A DNA stretch of 64,000 nucleotides. Origin: SIAJ01 sp963773845. GTDB taxonomy: Bacteria; Planctomycetota; Planctomycetia; Gemmatales; Gemmataceae. A program made the translations under genes and the position numbers. Position 1 is the stretch's first letter. Each line of letters begins with the position of its first letter. Under the pieces are notes generated by a model. The model was not told the DNA's origin, did no database searches, and saw only the letters and a list, made by a program, of their open reading frames with translations. Positions 12,701 through 21,457 of this stretch are shown one piece after another. The stretch spans positions 558,001 through 622,000 of the forward strand of contig CAVZCU010000011.1 of assembly GCA_963773845.1 (NCBI GenBank). Reading direction: 5' to 3'.

Positions 12701-12771
12701 CGCTCCGCTTCGGAATCCATCTCGACAGCGGTCAGGAAAATCGATTTCTCGGATTGCTGTTGTCCAGCCAT
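9712..12771 (-). CDS. transmembrane Ser/Thr protein kinase with C-terminal TPR repeats
   Basis: A Hanks-type kinase of 1,019 residues. The kinase domain spans about residues 80-385. It shows the glycine loop GEGGMG (88-93), the ATP-binding Lys in VALKLIK (about 111), the catalytic HRDLKPSN (208-215), DFG (231-233) and the APE-equivalent SPEQ. One transmembrane segment lies at about 409-431. A charged coiled-coil-like stretch follows, then a long TPR-type region (for example ALALMEH-independent helices such as YPEAEKAQRE and QLAESLPVLTKG) to a Lys-rich tail. It should therefore have a cytoplasmic kinase and a sensor or scaffold domain across the membrane. An ECF sigma factor gene ends 90 bp upstream on the same strand, the usual planctomycete pair, so the kinase may act on or with that sigma factor (inference from family context). 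Confidence 0.9.
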   Translation of the reverse strand: MAGQQQSEKSIFLTAVEMDSEAERAAFIEQACTGNPQLRAEVQALLQAHVSPQPLLDAAPVLGPTIDQPVPELPHSVIGPYKLLEQIGEGGMGTVWMAQQMEPVKRVVALKLIKTGMASKQVIARFEAERQALALMEHPNIARVLDVGQTSAADAGGSPRPYFVMDLVKGVPITKYCDEHHLTPRERLELFVPVCQAVQHAHQKGIIHRDLKPSNVLVALYDGKPVPKVIDFGVAKAVGQQLTDQTLVTGFGAVVGTLEYMSPEQAEVNQLDVDTRSDIYSLGVLLYELLAGSPPFSRKELELGGMLEMLRIIREQEPSKPSTKLSTAEGLPTLAANRGTEPAELTKLMRGELDWIVMKALEKDRNRRYESANGFAQDVQRYLCGEAVQAVPPSAGYRFRKLVRRNRAAFGAIASGLLVILFAITGLAINNWLVAREKKEKEAALERTIEEKGRADENLARARNAVKEFLIKTSDNPVLKTGDFQQLRKELLETAIPFYLEFVRQKQDDPDLEAERGEVFGELGFVHRELGNLPQAVADFDQAESIFQQLSTTFPERPLYRLHLADAKISRGDNLVDQGKVDPAEQAYRQAHDILDQLVSDHGEPNYRESLARATNSLGLLLKESSRPADAEKMLRQALGLLEKLVAEQPKSLPLRGQLAQSWLNLGGLQYGQRQADDAQKAFQQAIDLLDPETLKKLAGGSPISPKYLAGRRRAWNNLGVIHRDAHRYPEAEKAQRESLAIKEELADRFPSVPQYRHELARSYNNRGALLASIKRPKDAQIAYEKSVGIYERLSADPRAIPLYAVELAGTYTNLGRLMGDNGQLAESLPVLTKGVDTLETALGKDSRLLKVRESLLVAHWARALTLGGLKRYQPAVDDWSRAIELDDGRYFVGLRVKRASALLHLKDHVRAAADAQAIADSAIADGEDIYNAACVLALAAKFAEANKSMAESYASRAVELLRRAFAKGFGDLAHMKQDSDLKPLQGRGDFTKLINDLTEKQKELDCKKKESGDKKPKK

Positions 12772-12861
12772 TCGAATAACTCGCTTGCCGAACCAATCGG
12801 CACAAGGCAGTGCGAAATTGGCTCAGAATTGGGGCCAAGGAATTGAGGAAAATAATCCGGT

Positions 12862-13434
12862 TCACTGTTTCGCGTGGTCATATGCCGACAATTGGCGTCC
12901 GAGCCAAGCTCGGGCATAAGCCCAGTTTCGTTTGACTGTCCGCACGGACATGCCTTGCAATTCCGCGACTTCTTCGACAGTCATTCCGACAAAGACCCGA
13001 AGTTTGACGAGTTCGGCCGCAGTTGGATCAGCCAAGGCGAGTTTGGCCAGAGCGTCGTCGAGGTCCAGCAACTCGTCATTGAGAGGAATTTCAAACCGGT
13101 CGCTGTCGCGGAGATCGAAGCGCTCCAACTTCCCACCCCGACGCAGGCTCTGTTTACGGCGAGCGCCCTCGACGAGAATCCGCCGCATCGCCTCAGCCGC
13201 GGCAGCAAAGAAATGGCCGCGGCTGTTCCAGTGCTGAATTTGCTCCCCGTCGACCAGACGCAGGTAGGCATCGTGTACAAGGGCCGTGGGCTGGAGAGTT
13301 TGGCCCGGCTCCTCATGAGCGAGCTTTTGCGCCGCCAACTTCCGCAATTCGGCGTAGACAAGCGGCAGCAGTTGCTCGGCCGCGGATGGATCGCCTCCTT
13401 CGATCGCGGAAAGAATGCGAGTGACCTGGCTCAT
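12862..13434 (-). CDS. ECF-type RNA polymerase sigma factor
   Basis: A 190-residue sigma factor. ATG 13434 (MSQVTRILSA) is preferred over the upstream TTG codons. The region-2 part contains LPLVYAELRKLA and ALVHDAYLRLV; the region-4 helix-turn-helix contains VEEVAELQGMSVRTVKRNW. The pattern fits the planctomycete-rich TIGR02999/Sigma70_ECF group, which directs RNA polymerase to a small regulon. No anti-sigma factor is adjacent; instead a membrane Ser/Thr kinase gene follows 90 bp downstream, in keeping with kinase-controlled ECF groups. The target promoters are unknown. Confidence 0.9.
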   Translation of the reverse strand: MSQVTRILSAIEGGDPSAAEQLLPLVYAELRKLAAQKLAHEEPGQTLQPTALVHDAYLRLVDGEQIQHWNSRGHFFAAAAEAMRRILVEGARRKQSLRRGGKLERFDLRDSDRFEIPLNDELLDLDDALAKLALADPTAAELVKLRVFVGMTVEEVAELQGMSVRTVKRNWAYARAWLGRQLSAYDHAKQ

Positions 13435-13585
13435 GATCAACAAACATAACGCCGCGGCCGACGGTCAGCAATACAGCACCCGCTGATTCATGCAGAGCTT
13501 TCAGGCGTCGGAACCGCCTTCAACAAGTGCTGCTCTCGCCGGCTTCCCGTCGTTGGCAACGTCCGAAAGATTCTCCATATGGGAT

Positions 13586-15226
13586 TCAGCTCAGCGAATC
13601 GGCTACGATTCGCTGTGCCTCGCCAAGAATAGCGTCGAGATGCTGCGGGCTCTTGAAGCTCTCCGCGTAAAGCTTGTAAACGTCTTCCGTGCCGGACGGC
13701 CGCGCGGCGAACCATCCGGACTCCGTTACCACCTTGAGTCCGCCAATCTCGGCGTTGTTGCCCGGAGCGCGGGTCAGCTTCCCGACGATCGGCTCGCCAG
13801 CGAGCGCCGACGCTTTCACATCGTCCGGCGACAATTTCCGCAGCCGTGCCTTTTGGGCGGCGGTTGCTGGGCTGTCGATCCGCGTGTAGTTCGAGGCGCC
13901 GAATTCGGTCGTTAACTCCCGGTAGTGCTCCCCTGGGTCTTTCCCGGTTCGGGCTGTAATCTCGGCTGCGAGCAGTGCCAGAATCAGCCCGTCCTTGTCG
14001 GTCGACCAGACCGTTCCATCCCGCCGAAGGAAACTTGCCCCCGCACTTTCCTCGCCACCAAAGCAGACAGAACCGTCGAATAACCCGGGCGTGAACCATT
14101 TGAAGCCGACTGGCACTTCGTACAGCCGTCGGCTAAGTTTGCGGACGACGCGGTCGATCATCCCGCTGCTGACGAGCGTCTTGCCGACCGCCGACTGAGC
14201 CGGCCAGTCGGGTCGATGCGTGAGCAAGTAGCGAATCGCCACCGCCAAGTAGTGATTGGGATTCATCAGGCCCGCCGAGGGCGTCACGATCCCGTGCCGG
14301 TCCGCGTCCGGATCGTTGGCGAAGGCCACTTGGAAGCGATCCTTCAGTCCAACCAGACCGGCCATCGCATAGGGACTCGAACAGTCCATCCGGATCTGTC
14401 CGTCGTGATCGACGGTCATGAACGAAAATGTTGGATCGACCTTTGAATTCACGACCTCAATGTTGAGCCCGTAGACCTCGTTGATCGGTTGCCAATATTG
14501 AACCGCCGCCCCGCCCAGCGGATCGACACCGAGCTTCAGCTTCGCGGAACGGATCGCCTCCATGTCGATGACATTTCGCAAATCGTCGACGTACGGCCGG
14601 ATGAAATCTTCCTGGCGGATCGTCGCTGATTGGATAGCGGATTCGAAAGCAATCCGCTTGACCGCCGTGTTGTTTTGCTGGAGGAAATTGTTAGCTCGAT
14701 CCTCGATCCACTTGGTCACATCCGCGTCGGCGGGGCCGCCGTTCGGCGGATTGTACTTGAAGCCGCCGTCTCCGGGCGGATTGTGGGACGGGGTAATCAC
14801 AATCCCATCCGCCAAATGCTCCGAACGTCCCCGATTGTAAACGAGGATGGCACGCGAGATGACCGGCGTGGGCGTAAACCCGTCGTCGCGCTGAATGATC
14901 GTCTGCACACCGTTTGCGGCCAACACTTCCAGGGCCGTTCGCTGCGCGGGGGCGGAAAGGCCGTGCGTATCTTTGCCCATGTAAAGCGGACCGTCGATTC
15001 CCGTGTCGCGTCGGTAATCGCAAATGGCCTGGGCGATCGCCAGAATGTGCGCCTCGGTAAACGTCCCCTTGAACGGCGAACCGCGATGCCCGCTCGTGCC
15101 AAAGCTGACGCGCTGTTCGGGCCGAGCAACATCGGGCCGGCGCTCGTAGTATTCGCGCTCCAGTCGACTCGGATCGATTAGCAATTCGCGAGGCGCCGGC
15201 TTGCCGGCGAGGGGTGATAATGCCAT
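13586..15226 (-). CDS. pgm: alpha-D-glucose phosphate-specific phosphoglucomutase
   Basis: Interconverts glucose 1-phosphate and glucose 6-phosphate in the cytoplasm, linking glycolysis to glycogen and sugar-nucleotide synthesis. It is 546 residues, the usual length for the bacterial Pgm family. The start is ATG 15226 (MALSPLAGK), with AAGGA at 15235-15239; the upstream TTG would lie over this signal. Visible motifs are FGTSGHRG near the N-terminus, the active-site serine loop TPSHNPPGDGG, the metal-binding DPDADRHG, the sugar-binding GGEESAGASF and the phosphate-binding RPSGTEDVYK. It is a separate gene next to an unrelated divergent pair. Confidence 0.95.
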   Translation of the reverse strand: MALSPLAGKPAPRELLIDPSRLEREYYERRPDVARPEQRVSFGTSGHRGSPFKGTFTEAHILAIAQAICDYRRDTGIDGPLYMGKDTHGLSAPAQRTALEVLAANGVQTIIQRDDGFTPTPVISRAILVYNRGRSEHLADGIVITPSHNPPGDGGFKYNPPNGGPADADVTKWIEDRANNFLQQNNTAVKRIAFESAIQSATIRQEDFIRPYVDDLRNVIDMEAIRSAKLKLGVDPLGGAAVQYWQPINEVYGLNIEVVNSKVDPTFSFMTVDHDGQIRMDCSSPYAMAGLVGLKDRFQVAFANDPDADRHGIVTPSAGLMNPNHYLAVAIRYLLTHRPDWPAQSAVGKTLVSSGMIDRVVRKLSRRLYEVPVGFKWFTPGLFDGSVCFGGEESAGASFLRRDGTVWSTDKDGLILALLAAEITARTGKDPGEHYRELTTEFGASNYTRIDSPATAAQKARLRKLSPDDVKASALAGEPIVGKLTRAPGNNAEIGGLKVVTESGWFAARPSGTEDVYKLYAESFKSPQHLDAILGEAQRIVADSLS

Positions 15227-15432
15227 TGGCAAATTCCTTTTCAATTTCGCAAAGTGGCGGCGTCCTTGGTTCTTTGAACTAACCGATTCGGTTATTCAAT
15301 GTGCTCGCCTCGACGCCTGCAAGGCTGTTCCACACGCCGCCCTCGCTGCCGGGTCCCGACGATCGACAGAGTTCTATGCACAGTCGAAGTTTTCGAGGTT
15401 TTGTCCGGCGAAATACAATTTCCGGACGGGAG

Positions 15433-15585
15433 ATGCGAATGGCCCATCTGCCCGACCGAAAGCGGCGAACCCGCGAACACGTGATCGCCGATCTGAGCGT
15501 CAATCACGTCGAGCGATTCATCCTCCAGTGCGGCTGGACAGCCCGCGACGCCGTATTGGCGGAAAGAGAGCAGAGACACTTATGA
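15433..15585 (+). CDS. short protein resembling the N-terminus of a DUF4365-like family, possibly truncated
   Basis: A 50-residue frame starting at ATG 15433 (or 15439). The stretch RTREHVIADLSVNH followed by VERFILQCGW is like the first part of a larger family I recall as DUF4365-like. The similarity stops at about residue 36, after which the protein ends quickly. The stop overlaps the next ATG as ATGA, so the two are probably translated together. I read it as a truncated or remnant partner gene; an independent small protein is possible. Confidence 0.35.
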   Translation: MRMAHLPDRKRRTREHVIADLSVNHVERFILQCGWTARDAVLAEREQRHL

Positions 15586-15833
15586 AAACGACACCTGCGA
15601 CGTTCGGCCAACTTCGCCAGTTGCTTCGAGAGCTGCACTTTACGGAATCTCGTCACGCGAAAGGCTGGCAGTTCGAAGAGCCCGTATCAGATACGGTGTT
15701 CTTGTTCCGCCCGTATCGCCCGGACGAGAACCTTAGCGCCGCGGACCTCCTAACGACTCGCACACACCTCGAATGGCGCGGACTCTTAAGCCCGGACGCC
15801 TTCGACGAACAGTTGAGCAAGACTCTGGCCTAA
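15582..15833 (+). CDS. small protein, distantly HicA-like
   Basis: 83 residues, starting at ATG 15582 and overlapping the stop of the preceding short frame. It contains an N-terminal helix TFGQLRQLLRELHF, a central strand region with FEEPVSDTVFLF and RPYRPDE, and the C-terminal helices LEWRGLLSPDAFDEQL. This helix-strand-helix order resembles HicA-type double-stranded-RNA-binding folds, but the classical catalytic His is not clearly placed. The coupled layout is like a toxin-antitoxin pair, yet the partner looks truncated. The toxin role is only a suggestion. Confidence 0.45.
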   Translation: MKTTPATFGQLRQLLRELHFTESRHAKGWQFEEPVSDTVFLFRPYRPDENLSAADLLTTRTHLEWRGLLSPDAFDEQLSKTLA

Positions 15834-15856
15834 TGCTGCTTCGCCGTCTCCCCCGC

Positions 15857-17257
15857 TCAGGCATGCAAAGCCGACCCGCTCCATGCCGCACGCGCGGCCT
15901 CCGCGAGTGATTCCGAGAGCGTTGGGTGCGCGTGGACGATCCGGGCGATGTCTTCGGCGCTGCCCTGAAATTCGACCACGGCGACCGCTTCCGCGATCAT
16001 ATCCGACGCTCGTGGGCCGAAAATGTGGACGGCGAGGACGCGATCGGTCTGGGCATCGGCGAGCACTTTCACCACGCCTTCGGTTTCATCCATGCACCGA
16101 GCCCGACCGCTGGCGATGAAGGGAAATTTGCCAACTCGGTACTCGCGACCCGACTCCTTGAGTTGCTCTTCGGTGGGTCCCACGCTGGCGACTTCGGGCC
16201 AGATGTAGATCACGCTCGGCATCGCATCGTAATTCACATGGCCCGATTTGCCGGCGAGCAGTTCAGCCACCGCGATCCCTTCCTCCATCGCCTTATGCGC
16301 CAGCATTGGGCCAGCGATCAAGTCGCCGATGGCGTAAACCCCCGGCACGTTGGTTTGGTAGCGCTCGCCGACGTCGACGCGGCCGGTCTTCACATCGTGC
16401 TTGATGCCGGCTTCGTCGATGCCAAGTCCATCCACGTTTGGCTTGCGGCCGACGGCGACGAGCACTTTATCGCCCGTGAACGAGCCTTCGCGATTATTCT
16501 TGTCCGCGGTGGTGACGGCAATTTGCCGGCCGCCCGGTCGCGAGCCGGTCACTTTTGTATCGAGGTGAAATTCCATCCCCTGGCGTTCGAGCGACTTTTT
16601 CACGAGGGCGGCGATTTCGCCATCCGTGTTCGGCAACAATCGCGGCAGGAATTCGAGAACGGTGACCTTCGAGCCAAGCCGAGCCCAGACCGAGCCGAGT
16701 TCAAGTCCAATGTATCCACCGCCGACGACGATCAAGTGCTTTGGCACTTCGGTAAAGCTCAGCGCATCCGTCGAATTGACCACGAACTGGTGATCGAATT
16801 TAAGGAACGGCAATTCGATGACCTCGCTGCCGGCAGCGAGGATGATGTTCTTGCCTTCCAGCGTCTCCTTGGTCCCTTCGGCCCGCTTGAGTTCGACCTT
16901 TTCGGGTCCCAGAAGTCGGCCAGTGCCGTTGTAGGTGGTAACTTTGTTTTTCTTGAGCAAATAGCCGACGCCGTCGGTCAGAGATTTGACGACCTGGCTC
17001 TTGCGCTTCATCATCGTCGCCAGGTCAAGCGTCAGCCGGCCGACGCCGATGCCATGGTTGGCCAACTTGTTGCGGGCGACGACCAATAGCTCGCTGGAAT
17101 CGAGCAGCGCCTTGCTCGGTATGCAGCCAATGTTCAGGCAAGTGCCCCCGAATGCCGGCCGCTTGTCGATGCAGGCGACACGCATGCCGAGCTGAGCGGC
17201 ACGGAGCGCCGCCACATACCCGCCCGGCCCGCCGCCAATCACAATCAGGTCGTACAT
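15857..17257 (-). CDS. lpdA: dihydrolipoyl dehydrogenase (E3)
   Basis: An FAD enzyme that reoxidises dihydrolipoamide of 2-oxoacid dehydrogenase complexes with NAD+. It is 466 residues; the start at ATG 17257 (MYDLIVIGGGPGGY) fits homologues and has GGGAAG upstream. The FAD-binding GGGPGG is at the very N-terminus, the redox-active disulfide is in GGTCLNIGCIPSK, the NAD-binding VVGGGYIGLELG is near residue 180, and the C-terminal dimerisation motif HAHPTLSE is present. It is third in the order sucA-sucB-lpdA, all on the minus strand, so it is probably the E3 of the 2-oxoglutarate dehydrogenase complex, possibly shared with pyruvate dehydrogenase. Confidence 0.95.
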   Translation of the reverse strand: MYDLIVIGGGPGGYVAALRAAQLGMRVACIDKRPAFGGTCLNIGCIPSKALLDSSELLVVARNKLANHGIGVGRLTLDLATMMKRKSQVVKSLTDGVGYLLKKNKVTTYNGTGRLLGPEKVELKRAEGTKETLEGKNIILAAGSEVIELPFLKFDHQFVVNSTDALSFTEVPKHLIVVGGGYIGLELGSVWARLGSKVTVLEFLPRLLPNTDGEIAALVKKSLERQGMEFHLDTKVTGSRPGGRQIAVTTADKNNREGSFTGDKVLVAVGRKPNVDGLGIDEAGIKHDVKTGRVDVGERYQTNVPGVYAIGDLIAGPMLAHKAMEEGIAVAELLAGKSGHVNYDAMPSVIYIWPEVASVGPTEEQLKESGREYRVGKFPFIASGRARCMDETEGVVKVLADAQTDRVLAVHIFGPRASDMIAEAVAVVEFQGSAEDIARIVHAHPTLSESLAEAARAAWSGSALHA

Positions 17258-17277
17258 GGTGCTTCCCGAAAAGGCCA

Positions 17278-17364
17278 AACCACAAAGGCACGAAGATCAC
17301 ACAATGGACCACAAAGTAGAAATACAGTTCGTCTTCTCTTTGTGCTTGTTTGTGCCTTAGTGGT
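17278..17364. repeat. word-type intergenic inverted repeat (CACAAAGGCACGAAG family)
   Basis: It lies between sucB and lpdA. The left part (17278-17316) has ACCACAAAGGCACGAAG and ACCACAAAG; the right part (17338-17364) has CTTTGTG and TGTGCCTTAGTGGT, which pair imperfectly with it. The same words form a near-perfect hairpin at 21625-21727. Confidence 0.5.
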
Positions 17365-17372
17365 CTGCTCTT

Positions 17373-18596
17373 TCAAATCTCCAGCAACATCCGCTCTGGG
17401 TTTTCGATGCATTCCTTCACGCGCACCAGGAATTGCACCGCTTGGCGGCCGTCGACGAGGCGATGGTCGTAGCTCAGTGCCAGGTACATCATCGGGCGAA
17501 TCGCGATCTGGTCGTTGATGGCGACCGGCCGCTTTTGAATCGTGTGCATGCCCAGAATTGCGGACTGCGGCGGATTGAGGATCGGCGTCGAAAGGAGCGA
17601 GCCGAAAATGCCGCCGTTGGTAATGGTAAACGTGCCCCCTTGCAAATCGCCGAGGCCAATCTTGCCATCGCGGGCTTTCGCCGCCAACTCCGCAATCTTC
17701 TTTTCGATGTCTGCAAAACTGAGCAGATCGGCATCGCGAAGGATCGGCACCATGAGACCACGATCTGTGCTGACGGCGACGCCAATGTCGTAGAAGTGCT
17801 GTTCGATCATGTCGCCGCCGTCGATCCTCGAATTCACCACGGGATACGCCTTCAATGCGTCGACCGCTGCCTTCACGAAGAACGACATGAAGCCGAGGCC
17901 GACGCTGTGCTTTTCCTTGAACCGGTCCTTGAACTTTTCACGAAGTGCCATGATCGCCGACATGTCCGCTTCGTTAAAAGTGGTGAGCGTTGCCGTCGTC
18001 TGTTGCGATTGAACGAGCCGCTCGGCGATACGCTGACGAATGCCGGACATTCGCGTGCGCGTTTCGCGCTCACCCGCGTTCCTCGGCGAGCCGGCGACGG
18101 GAGTCGCCGGAGGAGCCTGGCCACTCGCCGGAGGAGCCTGCACGCTGGGAACGCTCGCTCTTTCTCTCGCGACGGACGCCGCCGGCTCGCCGTTGCCCTT
18201 GAGCACGTCTTCTTTCAACACCCGTCCGCCGCGGCCGGTGCCGGTGAGCTTCGAAGTGTCCAAACCGGCTTCTTGCGCAGCGCGCCGAGCGGCCGGCATC
18301 AATACGGGGACTTTCTTCTCCTCGATCGATGGCCGGGTCGCTGTTGCCGCTCGCGGCGTAGCGGTCGGATCGACGCTGCCAATGATGACGCCCACCGCGA
18401 CCGTATCTCCTTCCTTGGCACCGTGCTTGAGCACGCCCGCGGCGGGTGCGGGCACCTCGGCGGTGGCTTTATCGGTTTCGAGTTCGCAGACCGGCTCGTC
18501 GATCTTCACCGAAGCGCCGTCGGGCTTGATCCAGCGCGAAAGCCGCCCTTCGGTCACCGATTCGCCGAATGAGGGGACGCGGATGTCGATCGGCAT
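17373..18596 (-). CDS. sucB: dihydrolipoamide succinyltransferase (E2 of 2-oxoglutarate dehydrogenase)
   Basis: Transfers the succinyl group from E1 to CoA through a swinging lipoyl arm. It is 407 residues. The N-terminal lipoyl domain has the modified Lys in ETDKATAEV (about residue 44); an Ala/Pro-rich linker follows, then the peripheral-subunit-binding domain (PAARRAAQEAGLD, GRGGRVLKEDV), a second Ala/Pro linker, and the catalytic domain from about 175. The active site is in SYDHRLVDGR near the C-terminus, and the protein ends PERMLLEI, as is usual for SucB. It lies 98 bp after sucA and 115 bp before lpdA, consistent with one operon. Confidence 0.95.
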   Translation of the reverse strand: MPIDIRVPSFGESVTEGRLSRWIKPDGASVKIDEPVCELETDKATAEVPAPAAGVLKHGAKEGDTVAVGVIIGSVDPTATPRAATATRPSIEEKKVPVLMPAARRAAQEAGLDTSKLTGTGRGGRVLKEDVLKGNGEPAASVARERASVPSVQAPPASGQAPPATPVAGSPRNAGERETRTRMSGIRQRIAERLVQSQQTTATLTTFNEADMSAIMALREKFKDRFKEKHSVGLGFMSFFVKAAVDALKAYPVVNSRIDGGDMIEQHFYDIGVAVSTDRGLMVPILRDADLLSFADIEKKIAELAAKARDGKIGLGDLQGGTFTITNGGIFGSLLSTPILNPPQSAILGMHTIQKRPVAINDQIAIRPMMYLALSYDHRLVDGRQAVQFLVRVKECIENPERMLLEI

Positions 18597-18694
18597 GAGT
18601 GATCCTCAATCAATGTCGAGCGTCGAGGCGAAAGCCCGACGCGCGCTGGAACCCGGGGCCACGCTCTTTCATGGGCCAAGCGCATCGATCGGTC

Positions 18695-21457
18695 CTACGC
18701 CTCGACACTCGCCAAGTCGTGCTTCTTCGCGACGCCATTTCGATCTGTACCGACCAGATGCGGGGCCGGCCCGCCGTTCAGAGCGGCTTCGACCAGCTCC
18801 GCCTGCTCGCGCTGGTGGATCTTCAATGAGCCGACGGCCGGCGAGGCGCTGGCATCGCGGCCAACGTAGACAACGTTGTAGCCCATTGCCCTCAATCGCG
18901 GCTCAATGAAACTCCAGGCGCCCATGTTCTGCGACTCTTCCTGCACCCAGACGATTTCCGCTTTGCGATAGCGATTGAGAGTCGTTCGCAACTGCGCTTC
19001 GGGGAATGGATACAACTGCTCGACGCGAACGACGGCAATATCCTCGCCGGGCTGCTTCTCAATGAGGTCGTAATAGACCTTGCCGCTGCACAGCAGAACT
19101 CGACGGACGCGCTCGGGTCGAGTCGCCACATCGTCGATCACCTCGCGAAATACCATTGCGGTAAACTCGTCGGCACTCGAAACGCAGTCCTTGTGCCGGA
19201 GCAGGCTCTTGGGGGTCATCAAGATGAGCGGTTTGCGGAAGTCACGCTTCACTTGCCGGCGAAGGACATGAAAGTACTGCCCGGGCGTGGTCAGGTTGCA
19301 AACTTGGGTATTGTCCTCGGCACACATTTGCAGGAATCGTTCCAGGCGAGCCGATGAATGCTCGGGTCCCTGGCCTTCGTACCCATGGGGTAGAAGCATC
19401 ACCAGCCCGCTCGACCGCTGCCACTTCGATTCGGAGCAGACGATGAATTGATCGATAATCGTTTGCGCTCCATTGGCAAAGTCCCCGAACTGCGCTTCCC
19501 AAAGCACCAGAGTATTCGGCGCATCGAGCGAAAAGCCAAACTCGAAGCCGAGCACGGCTTGCTCGCTGAGCATGCTGTCGTAGATGCCGAAAAAGGTTGG
19601 CGGCTTGGCGAGAGCCTTCAGCGGCACGTAGCGTTGGCCGGTGTTCGCGTCCGACAAGGTTGCATGCCGTTGACTGAACGTTCCCCGCCGCGTGTCCTGC
19701 CCCGTAAATCGAATGCTGATGCCTTCGGAAACGAGCGTGCCGAACGCGAGTGCCTCGGCCGTGGACCAGTCGATCCCCTTGCCCGCGTGCACGATTTCGC
19801 GGCGATGCTCGAGCAACCGGGTGATTTTGGGATTCACCGCCACGTCGGCTGGCACCGTGGTGATGTGATCGATGACATGCTTCAAGTCGTCGTGCGAGAC
19901 GGCCGTCATCGCGGGCTTGTCGTCGTAGCGCGGCTGCAACGCTTTCCAGACTCCGCCGAACGATTTCATGCCCCGCCGGCCCGGCGGGCTTTTGCGCATC
20001 TCCTTCTGCGCCGCGTTCAATTTATCTTGAAACTGCCGTTGAATTTCCTCGGCCTCTTCGCGTTTCAAGGTGCCATCGGCAATTAGCTTTTCCGTGTAAA
20101 TTGCCGAGGCGGTCGGCCGATTCTTGATTTTCTGATAAAGGATCGGCTGCGTGAATGCCGGCTCATCTCCTTCATTGTGACCATGCCGGCGATAGCAGTA
20201 CATATCGATAACCACATCGCGATGGAAAGTCTGCCGGAACTCCATCGCCAGCTCGGCCAGAAACACGCATGCTTCGGGATCTTCGCAATTCACATGGAAA
20301 ATCGGCGCCTGGATCATCTTGGCGACGTCCGTGCAATACGTGGTCGATCGAGCGTCGCTCGGCGAAGTGGTGAAGCCGATCTGATTGTTGACGATCACGT
20401 GAATCGTTCCGCCGGTCGTGTAACCCTCCAGGTTCGCGAGATTGAGCGTCTCCGCGACCATTCCCTGGCCGGCAAAGGCGGCGTCGCCGTGGAGCAAAAG
20501 CGGTATGCCCTGCGTGCGCTCTCGATCGCCTTGCATTCGCTGCTTGGCCCGCGTTCGCCCTTCGACCACGGGATCGACGGCCTCCAGGTGGCTTGGGTTG
20601 GGCGTGAGTGAGATGTGAACGCTCGCCCCGCCACTGGTCGTCACGTCGCTGGAAAAGCCCAGGTGGTATTTCACATCGCCATCGCCATCGAGCGAGTCGG
20701 GGAGAAAGTTATCTTCGAACTCGGCAAACAGTTGCTGATACGGCTTGTGCAAAATATTGGCGAGCACATTGAGCCGGCCGCGATGGGCCATGCCCAGGAC
20801 GAATTCTTTCACATCGAGCGTCGCCCCCTTTTCGACAATCGCATCCAGAATCGGAATTAGCGTTTCCGCGCCTTCCAGGCTGAAGCGCTTTTGCCCCTGA
20901 TAGCGGGTGTGTAAAAAGCGCTCGAACAACTCCGCATAGTGCAGGGTCATCAGCACGCGAAGCTTCTGCCGGGTCGCGAGATCGGGCCGCATCCGCCGGG
21001 GCTCGATCTTTTCTTCGATCCAGCGGCGAATCGCCGTGTCCTGAATGTGGAGAAACTCCACGCCCACCGAACCGCAGTAAGTCTCTTCGAGCGCCGATTT
21101 CAACTCCCGTAAGGTCGCCTGGCCGAGTCCGCGGAAGACCGAACAATCGAAGGTGCGATTCAAGTCGGCTTCGGAGAGCCCAAACTGCGAAAGTTGCAGC
21201 AATGGATGGGCAGCAGGCTTTTCCGAAAGCGGATCGAGGTGCGCCTGCAAATGGCCCGCGTTGCGATAGACATAAACCATCCGGACAACGCCAGTTTGCG
21301 ACGTGTCCGACGGACACTCACCTCGACCGCCAAGCTCGAACCCTTCGAAGAACGCCTGCCAGCGCTCATCGACCGAATGAGGGTCGGCCTGCCAACGGCG
21401 ATAGAAATCCTCAATGAGGTCCAGATTCTGCCGGCTGGCGAAGGATGGCTGGGACAT
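18695..21457 (-). CDS. sucA: 2-oxoglutarate dehydrogenase E1 component
   Basis: The thiamine-diphosphate enzyme that decarboxylates 2-oxoglutarate in the TCA cycle. It is 920 residues, close to the 933 of E. coli. The N-terminal E2-binding region contains IEDFYRRWQADP. The core has RFSLEGAETLIP, GMAHRGRLNVL, HLGFSSDV and the ThDP/Mg site GDAAFAGQG followed by NNQIGFTTSP. The C-terminal part carries LLPHGYEGQGPEHSSARLE (split here for length) and EESQNMGAW. It is first in the sucA-sucB-lpdA order. No other TCA genes are in the window. Confidence 0.96.
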   Translation of the reverse strand: MSQPSFASRQNLDLIEDFYRRWQADPHSVDERWQAFFEGFELGGRGECPSDTSQTGVVRMVYVYRNAGHLQAHLDPLSEKPAAHPLLQLSQFGLSEADLNRTFDCSVFRGLGQATLRELKSALEETYCGSVGVEFLHIQDTAIRRWIEEKIEPRRMRPDLATRQKLRVLMTLHYAELFERFLHTRYQGQKRFSLEGAETLIPILDAIVEKGATLDVKEFVLGMAHRGRLNVLANILHKPYQQLFAEFEDNFLPDSLDGDGDVKYHLGFSSDVTTSGGASVHISLTPNPSHLEAVDPVVEGRTRAKQRMQGDRERTQGIPLLLHGDAAFAGQGMVAETLNLANLEGYTTGGTIHVIVNNQIGFTTSPSDARSTTYCTDVAKMIQAPIFHVNCEDPEACVFLAELAMEFRQTFHRDVVIDMYCYRRHGHNEGDEPAFTQPILYQKIKNRPTASAIYTEKLIADGTLKREEAEEIQRQFQDKLNAAQKEMRKSPPGRRGMKSFGGVWKALQPRYDDKPAMTAVSHDDLKHVIDHITTVPADVAVNPKITRLLEHRREIVHAGKGIDWSTAEALAFGTLVSEGISIRFTGQDTRRGTFSQRHATLSDANTGQRYVPLKALAKPPTFFGIYDSMLSEQAVLGFEFGFSLDAPNTLVLWEAQFGDFANGAQTIIDQFIVCSESKWQRSSGLVMLLPHGYEGQGPEHSSARLERFLQMCAEDNTQVCNLTTPGQYFHVLRRQVKRDFRKPLILMTPKSLLRHKDCVSSADEFTAMVFREVIDDVATRPERVRRVLLCSGKVYYDLIEKQPGEDIAVVRVEQLYPFPEAQLRTTLNRYRKAEIVWVQEESQNMGAWSFIEPRLRAMGYNVVYVGRDASASPAVGSLKIHQREQAELVEAALNGGPAPHLVGTDRNGVAKKHDLASVEA

